The notes beneath the pieces were generated by a model. That model made no database searches, had not been told where the DNA came from, and saw nothing but the letters and a program-made list of their open reading frames with translations. From Halococcus salifodinae DSM 8989 (GTDB lineage: Archaea > Halobacteriota > Halobacteria > Halobacteriales > Halococcaceae), in contig NZ_AOME01000070.1 in NCBI RefSeq assembly GCF_000336935.1, forward strand, positions 237,089 to 271,896: 34,808 nucleotides of DNA, given 5' to 3'. The position numbers and the translations under genes are program-made. Below, piece by piece: positions 25,111 through 31,269 of this stretch. Positions within the stretch are counted from its first letter, which is position 1. Each line of letters starts with the position of its first letter.

Positions 25111-25986
25111 ATGCCGGCGCTCGTCATCGCCGCCCACGGCTCGCACCTGAACCCTGGCTCGCACGACCCGGCGTTCGCCCACGCCGACACGATCCGTGCG
25201 GCCGGCGCGTTCGACGAGGTCCGCGAGGCGTTCTGGAAGGAAGAACCGTCCTTTCGCGAGGTGCTTCGCACCGTCGAGAGCGAGGAGGTGTACGTCGTCC
25301 CGCTGTTCGTGAGCGAGGGCTACTTCACCGAGCAGGTCATCCCGCGCGAGCTCCGCCTGGAGGGATGGGACGTCGCGGAGTGGGATTCGGACGGCACCGA
25401 CGCCGACCACGTCACGCTCACCGCAGACGACGTCGAGAAAACCGTCCACTACTGCGGCCCCGTGGGAACCCACGAATCGATGACCGACGTGATCGTCCAG
25501 CGCGCCGAGACCGTCACCGGCGATCCCGACGTGGGCGAGGGATTTGGGATCGCCGTCGTCGGCCACGGCACGGACCGCAACGAGAACTCCGCAAAGGCGA
25601 TCGAGTACCACGCCGAGCGGGTCCGCGAGACCGAGCGGTTCGACGAGGTCCAGGCGCTGTTCATGGACGAGGAGCCCGAAGTCGACGACGTGGCCGAGTA
25701 CTTCGAGGCCGAGGACGTGGTAGTAGTCCCCCTCTTCGTCGCCGATGGCTATCACACCCAAGAGGACATCCCCGAGGACATGGGGCTGACCGACGACTAC
25801 CGAGAGGGGTACGACGTTCCGACCGAAGTCGACGACACCCGCATCTGGTATGCCGGCGCGGTCGGGACCGAGGCGCTGTTGGCCGACGTCCTCCTCGAAC
25901 GCGCGGCCGACGCGGGCGCGGACGTCGGGAACGCGCTCGATCTCGTCCGCCAGCGAACCGGTGGCACCGCCGCGGCGGGCGATTAA
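25111..25986 (+). CDS. cbiX: CbiX-type sirohydrochlorin cobaltochelatase, two fused domains
   Basis: A 291-residue protein made of two CbiX-like halves. It inserts Co2+ into sirohydrochlorin for cobalamin synthesis (or another metal). In the N-terminal half HGSH gives His9, but the second metal-binding position in LFVSEGYFTE is Phe72. In the C-terminal half both are present: His152 (VVGHGTDRN) and His215 (LFVADGYHTQ). So only the second half keeps a complete catalytic pair. The start at 25111 follows the family N-terminus; upstream frame is repeat sequence. The stop codon directly abuts the next ATG, implying translation coupling with the DR2241-type protein. Confidence 0.88.
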   Translation: MPALVIAAHGSHLNPGSHDPAFAHADTIRAAGAFDEVREAFWKEEPSFREVLRTVESEEVYVVPLFVSEGYFTEQVIPRELRLEGWDVAEWDSDGTDADHVTLTADDVEKTVHYCGPVGTHESMTDVIVQRAETVTGDPDVGEGFGIAVVGHGTDRNENSAKAIEYHAERVRETERFDEVQALFMDEEPEVDDVAEYFEAEDVVVVPLFVADGYHTQEDIPEDMGLTDDYREGYDVPTEVDDTRIWYAGAVGTEALLADVLLERAADAGADVGNALDLVRQRTGGTAAAGD

Positions 25987-27048
25987 ATGAACGACACACA
26001 GTTGAGCGCGCTCCGCGAAGCCGCCGCCGACGGCGTGTCGTGTGACGGACTCCGCGTCGAGCGGATAGGCGAGGAGTACACCTTCGCGACCCCCGAGGCG
26101 ACCCACGAGGGCCTCGACGAGGAGTCGTTCGACGCGCTCGCCCAGGAAAACCCGTGGCTGGTCTCGAACTGGCATTTCTGGGCGGGTGCGAGCGAGACTC
26201 GCCGGGCGTACTGCCGGTGGATCGAGCGCGCCGACGAGTTGGGCGTGCGCGAGCGTTACGAGGCACTCGTCGAGGGGCTCTCTCGCGAGTGGGGGGAACT
26301 CCTCGTCACGGCCGGACTCGGCGAGGACGGCGAGCGCGTCTACGAGCTCCGCCACGTCGACGACGCCGACACGGAGCCCGACGCACTCGCACTCCACGAC
26401 GACCCGCTCGACGCGCGTGAGATCGCCACCGCCGACGAGGACGGCCGGTATCGACCGCTGAAGACTGCTCCGACGCTCCGGCGAGGCTGGCGGTTCGCGG
26501 GCCTCGACGCTCGCGATCTCGTTCGAACTGTGGAGTTCTTCTACCCGGCGACGGTGACGAACTGGTTCCGTGAGCGCGAGGGCGATCTCGACGTGACTCA
26601 CTTCCGCGAGACCGCAGACCGTCAGACCGGGATCTATCAGGTAGTCGACGAACTCGACGAAGACGGTGTCGAAAACCTCGCCGCCGCGTGCTGTGTCGAC
26701 TCGCAGTGTTGCAAGCGCCGCGAGTGGGACGAGGACGAGGAAACAAAGCTCGACGTCCCACGTGGCGACGGCGCGTTCCCGTGTCGGGAGCCGTGTTCGC
26801 TCGTGATCGCCGCCGCCCGGCAGTGGGCGATCCTCGAAAACGAGGAGTCACGCACCTACGAGTTCGAGCTAACGCCGAGCGAGAAGAACCAGATCGAGGA
26901 TATCCTGGGTGCGGTCGCCGACGGCCGGACTGACGAGATCCGCGAGGCAGACGTCGGAGATGGCGCGAACCGCTATCGAGCACGGTATCTCCGAGCGAAG
27001 CGGACCGACGAGGACGGGAACTTCGAGAACGTGGTCGAGCGTCAGTAG
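25987..27048 (+). CDS. DR2241-family Fe-S protein, partner of CbiX
   Basis: A 353-residue protein. Cys-rich segment AACCVDSQCCKRREW (C235, C236, C241, C242) and FPCREPCSL (C266, C270) provide ligands for a [4Fe-4S]-type cluster, as described for DR2241-like proteins. In haloarchaea such a gene commonly follows cbiX in cobalamin clusters, so it probably supports cobaltochelation or a related redox step; this is context plus family knowledge. ATG follows the cbiX TAA without a gap. Its end overlaps the convergent Ser-rich protein gene by seven bases. Confidence 0.82.
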   Translation: MNDTQLSALREAAADGVSCDGLRVERIGEEYTFATPEATHEGLDEESFDALAQENPWLVSNWHFWAGASETRRAYCRWIERADELGVRERYEALVEGLSREWGELLVTAGLGEDGERVYELRHVDDADTEPDALALHDDPLDAREIATADEDGRYRPLKTAPTLRRGWRFAGLDARDLVRTVEFFYPATVTNWFREREGDLDVTHFRETADRQTGIYQVVDELDEDGVENLAAACCVDSQCCKRREWDEDEETKLDVPRGDGAFPCREPCSLVIAAARQWAILENEESRTYEFELTPSEKNQIEDILGAVADGRTDEIREADVGDGANRYRARYLRAKRTDEDGNFENVVERQ

Positions 27049-27722
27049 AGCAGTAGATAGCCCGCGACGACGAGCCCGCCGAGTACGGCGAGCGCGCCGA
27101 CGAACATCGCGATCCCTTCGAGAAACAGGAGTCCGATCCCGATCAGAATCACGAGCGACGTCCCGCCGAGCAACGCCGGCGTGTCAAGACCCGGCGATCC
27201 TCCCACGGACGACCGCGAGGACGATCGCCGTGACGAGGACTGACGGGAGGATGATCGTCGGGAAGAGGACGATCCACGCGATCCCGATCGGCCCGACGAC
27301 GATCCCGTGCTCGTCGTACTCGTCGTGCTGGACGAGCGTGTCGTGGTACTGCCGCGATTCGAGCCCTGGATCAGCGACTCGTCGATCTCAACGGTCTGTT
27401 TGCCGGCGGTGGGTTCGACCGCAACCGCGATATCGTGGGTTTCGCTGCCGTAGGCGGTGGCGACGGTGAGCGTCCCTCGGACGGGGCCGGTGTCGTGGAC
27501 GCTGACCGGCACTCGGGCCGTCGCGCCGGTGCGGATGTAGTGGTTGCCCGAGGGGAGCGACGCGATCTCCGCGAACCCGTTGCCGAGCCGGAGGTGGGCG
27601 TGGGCGGCCTCGCCGTGGTTCTCGATCTCGACCACGAACGAGTCGGCGGTCTCGAAGCTATCGGGAGCTTCGATCGCGTGGAGGCGGTCGCGGTTCAGGT
27701 GGACGGCGAGCGTCTCAGGCAC
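27042..27722 (-). CDS. Membrane-anchored beta-domain protein with Ser/Arg-rich linker (DUF7524-like)
   Basis: A 226-residue protein. Residues 1-110 look like an Ig-like beta domain (VEIENHGEAAHAHLRLGNG, RVPVSVHDTGPVRGTLTV). Residues about 120-172 are a low-complexity Ser/Arg/Thr linker, mirrored in DNA as GA-rich repeats at 27200-27340. Two C-terminal membrane helices follow (ALLGGTSLVILIGIGLLFL and a second to the end). From memory it resembles haloarchaeal DUF7524; number unverified. There is no signal peptide, so the beta domain may face the cytoplasm. It follows trm112 after 18 bases, probably in one operon. Confidence 0.75.
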   Translation of the reverse strand: MPETLAVHLNRDRLHAIEAPDSFETADSFVVEIENHGEAAHAHLRLGNGFAEIASLPSGNHYIRTGATARVPVSVHDTGPVRGTLTVATAYGSETHDIAVAVEPTAGKQTVEIDESLIQGSNRGSTTTRSSSTTSTTSTGSSSGRSGSRGSSSSRRSSSRQSSSRRSSSRSSVGGSPGLDTPALLGGTSLVILIGIGLLFLEGIAMFVGALAVLGGLVVAGYLLLY

Positions 27723-27740
27723 GGTCTACTCCCCGCATGC

Positions 27741-27935
27741 TCAGGCCGGCGCGTCGTCGCGCATATCTGGCGGGAGGAGGTTCGGAATTCCCTCTTCGAT
27801 GGGGTACTCCTCGCCACACTCGGTGCAGACGAGCCGCCCCTCGAGCACCTCGTCGTCGTCTCGCTGGATGGGTTCGAGCTCGAGCTCCTGCTTGTCCATC
27901 GGACACCGGATGATGTCCATCAGTGACTCCTTCAC
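27741..27935 (-). CDS. trm112: Trm112-family methyltransferase activator
   Basis: A 64-residue zinc-binding protein of the Trm112 type. Cys11 in IRCPMDK and Cys37/Cys40 in VCTECGEEYPIEEGIPNLLP match the family. One of the four typical zinc Cys is missing, as in other haloarchaeal members from memory. Trm112 activates tRNA, rRNA and release-factor methyltransferases as a hub partner. It starts at GTG 27935, preceded by GGGGTGA and overlapped (GTGA) by the stop of an upstream 7-codon ORF whose ATG (27955) is at leaderless distance from a TATA box. Confidence 0.88.
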   Translation of the reverse strand: MKESLMDIIRCPMDKQELELEPIQRDDDEVLEGRLVCTECGEEYPIEEGIPNLLPPDMRDDAPA

Positions 27936-27955
27936 CGGCGCTCACCCCTACTCAT
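27932..27955 (-). CDS. Seven-codon leaderless mini-ORF (MSRGERR) before trm112
   Basis: ATG at 27955 opens MSRGERR and stops at TGA 27934-27932, overlapping the GTG of trm112 by four bases. TTTTTATC at 27985-27978 is centred 27 bases before the ATG, the usual leaderless distance, so ribosomes would meet this mini-ORF first and re-initiate on trm112. The arrangement is seen directly; that it is translated is inference. Confidence 0.4.
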   Translation of the reverse strand: MSRGERR

Positions 27956-27977
27956 ACGCGAGGCGACGATCGGCGGT

Positions 27978-27985
27978 GATAAAAA
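27978..27985 (-). promoter_or_regulatory. TATA box of the trm112 transcript
   Basis: TTTTTATC on the minus strand is 27 bases before the mini-ORF ATG and about 46 before the trm112 GTG. Confidence 0.6.
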
Positions 27986-28080
27986 CGTGGCGCTCGCCCC
28001 GCGGTGGCGCGGTGCGGCCGCGGTGGCGGCGCGGCTGCGGCGGGTCGTGGCGGCGGCCGCGGGAGCAGTTGCAGGGCGGC

Positions 28081-28243
28081 AGCGGTGCGGACCTGGCGGA
28101 TGAAGGGCGAGACGCGCGAGCTCCCGTTCGCTTCGCTCACGGGAACGGAGTGAGCGCGCGGTGAGGGCTTCGGCGGTGCTGTACGGTTGCGGAAAGTGCC
28201 AGCGGTTCTACCGCGAGCGACCAGGGGAGCGAGCGGGTGTTTT
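28081..28243 (-). repeat. Dispersed intergenic repeat family E, copy 2
   Basis: Read on the minus strand, AACACCCGCTCG, CGCGGTAGAACCGCTGGCAC, TTTCCGCAACCG, CACCGCCGAAGCCCTCA and CCCTTCATCCGCCAGG occur in the order found at 10868-11110, without that copy's hairpin block. Between trm112 and citZ (27956-28511) I see no gene: 27990-28080 is almost pure GC, and 28250-28480 holds GCGGGCGC/GCGCCCGC-type hairpins and pieces shared with repeat family A copy 3. Confidence 0.78.
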
Positions 28244-28494
28244 CACCCATCGGAAGACTCGCTTCGCTCACGGCTCGTTCCTTGCGCCACTCGTCTTCCG
28301 AGCCTTCGTCCGCCTTCGTCTTCGCGCGGCTCCGCTGCCCGAACGGTCTGCGGGACCTCCGACCCCGCGCTACTCACGAAACCGGGTTTTGCAAGCCGAG
28401 CGGGACTGTTCCATCGTCCTGCTGGCCGTGCGAGCGGGCGCTTCGCGCCCGCGAACAGGCGGGGGTGGGCGAGCGTAGCGACGCACCCCGCAAC

Positions 28495-28500
28495 AAAAAA
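28495..28500 (-). terminator. Oligo-T terminator of citZ
   Basis: Six T residues on the minus strand lie 11 bases after the citZ stop codon, a typical archaeal terminator. Confidence 0.55.
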
Positions 28501-28511
28501 GTGGGGGGCGT

Positions 28512-29663
28512 CTAGCGCTGATCGACCGGCACGAACGACTCGTCCTCCGAGCCGGTGTAGCGGGCGCGCGGACGGATCAGTCGGTTGTTCTCCTGATATT
28601 CGAGGACGTGGCCGAGCCAGCCACCGACCCGGCTCATCGCGAAGATCGGGGTGTACATGTCCATCGGGATCCCGAGCTGGTGGTAGACCGATCCCGAGTA
28701 GAAGTCGACGTTGGGGGCGATCCCTTTCTCGATCAGCCCCTCCTCGCGGAGGTGGTTCTCGATCGCGGTAGTTGCGTCGTACCACTTGGTCTCACCGGCG
28801 GACTCGCCGAGTTCCTCCAGTCGGCTCTGGAGGATGTCCGCACGCGGGTCCTTGACGTTGTACACGCGGTGGCCCCAGCCGGGCACCCGCCAGTCCTCGC
28901 GATTCTCGCGTGCGTCGGCGACGAACTCGACCGGGTCAGCGTCCGTCTCGTCGATCTCGTAGAGCATCTCCATCACGTCCTGGTTCGCGCCGCCGTGGAG
29001 CGGGCCCGAGAGCGCGCCCACACCACCGGTCAGCGCGCTGTAGGCGTCGGCGTACGTGCTCGCGATCACCATCGTGGTGAACGTCGAGGCGTTCAGGCCG
29101 TGGTCGGCGTGGAGCACGAGCGCCTGATCGAAGGTTTCGGCCGCGACGTCGTCGGGCTCCTCGCCGGTGAGCATGTAGAGGAAGTTCGCGGCGTAGCCCA
29201 GATCGGGATGGGGATCGACGGGCTCCTCGCCGTTGCGCAGGCGGTCGAACGCCGCGAGCACCGTGGGGACCTTCGCGGCGACGCGTCGTCCCTTTCGGAG
29301 GGTGGCCTCGCGGTCGCGTGGGTTCGCCGCCGAGTCGGGATCGCCGGCCGAGAACATCGAGACCGCCGTCCGGAGCGCGGCCATCGGCCGCTCGTCGCCC
29401 GCGAGATCGGCGAGCGTCGCGAGGATCCGGTCGTCGACCGCTCGCTCGTTCGCGAGGGCGTCCGCGAACGCGTCGAGCTCGTCGCGATCGGGGAGGTGGC
29501 CGTGCCAGAGCAGGTAGCACACCTCCTCGTAACTCGCCTCGCGAGCGAGGTCCTCGATGGCGTAGCCCCGGTACACCAGCCGCCCCGCATCGCCGTCGAT
29601 GTTGCTGAGCGAGGATTCGGCCACCAGCACACCTTCGAGACCACGTTTGAGCTCATCGGACAT
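28512..29663 (-). CDS. citZ: Citrate synthase
   Basis: A 383-residue type II-like (short, archaeal/Gram-positive) citrate synthase of the TCA cycle. Catalytic residues are visible: His223 in GPLHGGAN, His265 in GWGHRVY and Asp320 in PNVDFYSG, with His188 in LHADHGLNAS nearby. The length is normal. The start MSDELKRGLEGVLVAES is the family N-terminus. GCTTTTACT (29695-29687) is centred 28 bases upstream, so the transcript is leaderless. It is monocistronic as far as can be seen, ending at an oligo-T. Confidence 0.97.
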   Translation of the reverse strand: MSDELKRGLEGVLVAESSLSNIDGDAGRLVYRGYAIEDLAREASYEEVCYLLWHGHLPDRDELDAFADALANERAVDDRILATLADLAGDERPMAALRTAVSMFSAGDPDSAANPRDREATLRKGRRVAAKVPTVLAAFDRLRNGEEPVDPHPDLGYAANFLYMLTGEEPDDVAAETFDQALVLHADHGLNASTFTTMVIASTYADAYSALTGGVGALSGPLHGGANQDVMEMLYEIDETDADPVEFVADARENREDWRVPGWGHRVYNVKDPRADILQSRLEELGESAGETKWYDATTAIENHLREEGLIEKGIAPNVDFYSGSVYHQLGIPMDMYTPIFAMSRVGGWLGHVLEYQENNRLIRPRARYTGSEDESFVPVDQR

Positions 29664-29686
29664 CGCTCCAGCATACCCAACCTGCC

Positions 29687-29695
29687 AGTAAAAGC
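29687..29695 (-). promoter_or_regulatory. TATA box of citZ
   Basis: GCTTTTACT on the minus strand is centred 28 bases before the citZ ATG; GATAATG just upstream is purine-rich enough for a BRE. Confidence 0.6.
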
Positions 29696-29728
29696 ATTAT
29701 CGTTGCGTCCCTGTTGCACGATCCGCAC

Positions 29729-30130
29729 TCACCGGTACGTTTCGAGCGTGACACCGGAAATCGTCCCAAAATGTGAATCGCCAGCGAGGACGGGTTCGTC
29801 GCGTTCGATGGCGGTTGCGGCGATTGCGGCATCGGCCTTCCCGATACCGGGACCGTCGCCATCGTCGGTCATGCGCTCACCGAGGAGTCGCCCGGCACGC
29901 CGAGCAATGCGCGGGGTCGTATCCACCAACGGATACGAGTCCAACACCGTCTCGACGGCCCGACGTTCCTCAGAAGAGTTCGCCACCTTCCCGACACCGA
30001 TGTAGAGTTCCAGCACGCTCATCGCGGGCATGACGAGCGGGACACCCTCGGCTTCGAGTTCGCGCTCCATCGAGACCGCGGCCTCCAGGTCGTCGATGAC
30101 GTCCAACACGAAGCTCGTATCGACGATCAT
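29729..30130 (-). CDS. vapC: VapC-type PIN-domain ribonuclease toxin
   Basis: A 133-residue PIN-domain protein. The acidic catalytic residues are in place: Asp4 (MIVDTSFVLD), Glu41 (MSVLELY), Asp100 (IGKADAAIAA) and Asp118 (LAGDSHFG). VapC toxins cleave RNA, often tRNA, and are held inactive by VapB. The ATG overlaps the stop of the antitoxin gene by four bases (ATGA). The pair sits between citZ and tRNA-Ala. The toxin frame is intact, so it is probably functional. Confidence 0.92.
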   Translation of the reverse strand: MIVDTSFVLDVIDDLEAAVSMERELEAEGVPLVMPAMSVLELYIGVGKVANSSEERRAVETVLDSYPLVDTTPRIARRAGRLLGERMTDDGDGPGIGKADAAIAATAIERDEPVLAGDSHFGTISGVTLETYR

Positions 30131-30357
30131 TCGAAGCGGTCGGCGACCTCGCGGACCGCCTCACGGTCTCGGTCGTCGGCGTCATCGATGGCCTCGCGCA
30201 TTGCGGCCACCTCGCTCCCCTCGAACACGTCACGGAGGTCGCGCAACGAACGGCCACCGACGAGCCGCTCGACGGCCTCGCTGAACGATTCGTCGTCGCG
30301 CTTGCTCGACCGAATGCGTTCGTACACGTGATCTTGGAGTCGAATCTGTCGTGACAT
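30127..30357 (-). CDS. vapB: VapB-type antitoxin (haloarchaeal family)
   Basis: A 76-residue acidic protein starting MSRQIRLQDHVYERIRSSK. The short N-terminal strand followed by helices suits a ribbon-helix-helix DNA-binding antitoxin. The C-terminal helices (DLRDVFEGSEVAAMREAIDD) would bind VapC. The frame is open to 30435, but the family starts at MSRQIRL, and CTGATTACC (about 30384-30392) gives a promoter at leaderless distance. The dyad AGCGT-TG-ACGCT at 30368-30379 lies between TATA box and start, a natural place for autorepression. Confidence 0.85.
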   Translation of the reverse strand: MSRQIRLQDHVYERIRSSKRDDESFSEAVERLVGGRSLRDLRDVFEGSEVAAMREAIDDADDRDREAVREVADRFE

Positions 30358-30367
30358 CCTTGTTGAC

Positions 30368-30379
30368 AGCGTTGACGCT
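30368..30379. promoter_or_regulatory. Dyad, candidate VapB operator
   Basis: AGCGT and ACGCT form a 12-base palindrome with a 2-base centre. It lies 11-22 bases upstream of the vapB start, overlapping the expected transcription start. Autoregulation is inferred from the usual behaviour of toxin-antitoxin operons. Confidence 0.4.
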
Positions 30380-30466
30380 CGACGGTAATCAGCGTTCGGA
30401 CGAGCGTCCGGGTTTTTCCTCGTAGCCATCTCCACCTGCAGGAGCGGTGAACGAAGTGAACAGAGT

Positions 30467-30480
30467 TGGACTCGTCGGGA
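30467..30480 (-). repeat. Partial copy of the tRNA-Ala 3' end
   Basis: TGGACTCGTCGGGA here matches 13 of 14 bases of the tRNA-Ala 3' end (TGGACTCGCCGGGA, 30550-30563, plus-strand reading). The bases just left of each copy are also similar (GAACGAAGTGAACAGAGT against GAACGAGCGAAGCGAGTGAAGAAG). A perfect 8-bp hairpin (GCAAACGC/GCGTTTGC, 30485-30503) lies between them. This may be a decayed att site or a local duplication. Confidence 0.6.
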
Positions 30481-30549
30481 CCGAGCAAACGCGCAGCGTT
30501 TGCGAGGGTCGACGAGTTCACGACTGAACGAGCGAAGCGAGTGAAGAAG

Positions 30550-30621
30550 TGGACTCGCCGGGATTTGAACCCGGGGCCTTCCCCGTGCCAGGGGGATGAT
30601 CTACCACTGATCTACGAGCCC
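30550..30621 (-). tRNA. tRNA-Ala (GGC)
   Basis: On the minus strand the acceptor stem is GGGCTCG/CGAGTCC, containing the G3-U70 wobble pair that identifies tRNA-Ala. The discriminator is A. The anticodon loop CTGGCAC between TCCCC and GGGGA gives GGC. T-loop TTCAAAT is closed by CCGGG/CCCGG. CCA is not encoded, and there is no intron. Upstream, TTTATGAA (30646-30655 region) is box A. Confidence 0.96.
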
Positions 30622-30645
30622 GTACTCAGTACCATCGCCGTCGTT

Positions 30646-30655
30646 TTCATAAACC
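30646..30655 (-). promoter_or_regulatory. Box A of tRNA-Ala
   Basis: GGTTTATGAA on the minus strand lies 25-34 bases upstream of the mature tRNA 5' end. Confidence 0.6.
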
Positions 30656-30683
30656 CATCGAACCCGACGCGCCGAGTCGAAAC

Positions 30684-30807
30684 GGTTTAATCCGGCCCAC
30701 GGGTGTGGGAGGATGGGAACAGCACGGCCGCAAATCTGACACGCCCTCGCGGGCTCCGGGATTGCGGTAGTGTTCGGTAGCGTTTCGTGCGATTCCTATC
30801 CTCACAT
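30684..30807 (+). promoter_or_regulatory. Promoter and about 95-base leader of rps15 operon
   Basis: GGTTTAATC (30684-30692) is the best TATA box before rps15. It predicts a start near 30714 and an untranslated leader of about 95 bases, unlike the leaderless neighbours. The leader holds GCCC-TCGC-GGGC (30743-30754) and a TAGTGTTCGGTAGCG segment. A leader here could serve autoregulation by uS15, which is speculative. Confidence 0.45.
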
Positions 30808-31269
30808 ATGGCACGAATGCATACACGACGCCGCGGGTCGTCCAGTTCGGACACGCCCGTGGCGGACGATCCGCCGGAGTGGAGCGACGTCGACACCGAC
30901 GCCATCGAAGCGCGCGTCGTCGAACTGGCAGAAGAGGGCTACGGCCCGAGCCAGATCGGTCTCAAACTGCGCGACGAGGGCGTCCAGGGCACGCCGATCC
31001 CGGACGTCCAGCTCGCCACCGACAAGAAAGTGACCGAGATCTTGGACGACCACGACGCCAGTGGCGACCTTCCGGAAGATCTTCGGAACCTGCTCGAACG
31101 CGCGGTTCGGCTCCGCGAGCACATGGCCGACAACCCGGGCGACGCCCAGAACAAGCGCGCGCTCCAGAACGCCGAGGCGAAGGTCCGCCGGCTCGCCGAC
31201 TACTACCGCGGCGACGAGCTCGACGAGGACTTCAAGTACACCTACGAGCACGCACGGGAACTCCTGTAG
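30808..31269 (+). CDS. rps15: 30S ribosomal protein S15 (uS15)
   Basis: A 153-residue archaeal uS15, with the N-terminal extension MARMHTRRRGSSSSD. IGLKLRDEGVQGTPIPDV and the C-terminal RNA-binding helices (HMADNPGDAQNKRALQNAEAKVRRLADYYRG) are characteristic. It binds 16S rRNA in the central domain of the small subunit. ATG 30808 fits the family N-terminus. It is the first gene of the operon rps15-recJ-like-pcc1-rps3ae, and the next ATG follows its TAG directly. Confidence 0.97.
   Translation: MARMHTRRRGSSSSDTPVADDPPEWSDVDTDAIEARVVELAEEGYGPSQIGLKLRDEGVQGTPIPDVQLATDKKVTEILDDHDASGDLPEDLRNLLERAVRLREHMADNPGDAQNKRALQNAEAKVRRLADYYRGDELDEDFKYTYEHARELL

Noticed and set aside
24684..26045. 453-codon plus-strand frame over the repeat and cbiX
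   Set aside because: Arg/Pro-rich shadow of cbiX in another frame.
28161..28478. Plus-strand 105-codon frame starting at GTG with GCGKCQRFYR
   Set aside because: It lies wholly in repeat sequence; the homologous copy at 10868 has a stop after the shared stretch, so I do not call it a gene, only mention it as a hint.
30466..30690. Plus-strand frame containing WTRRDLNPGPSPCQGDD
   Set aside because: This is the antisense reading of tRNA-Ala, a common false protein in databases.
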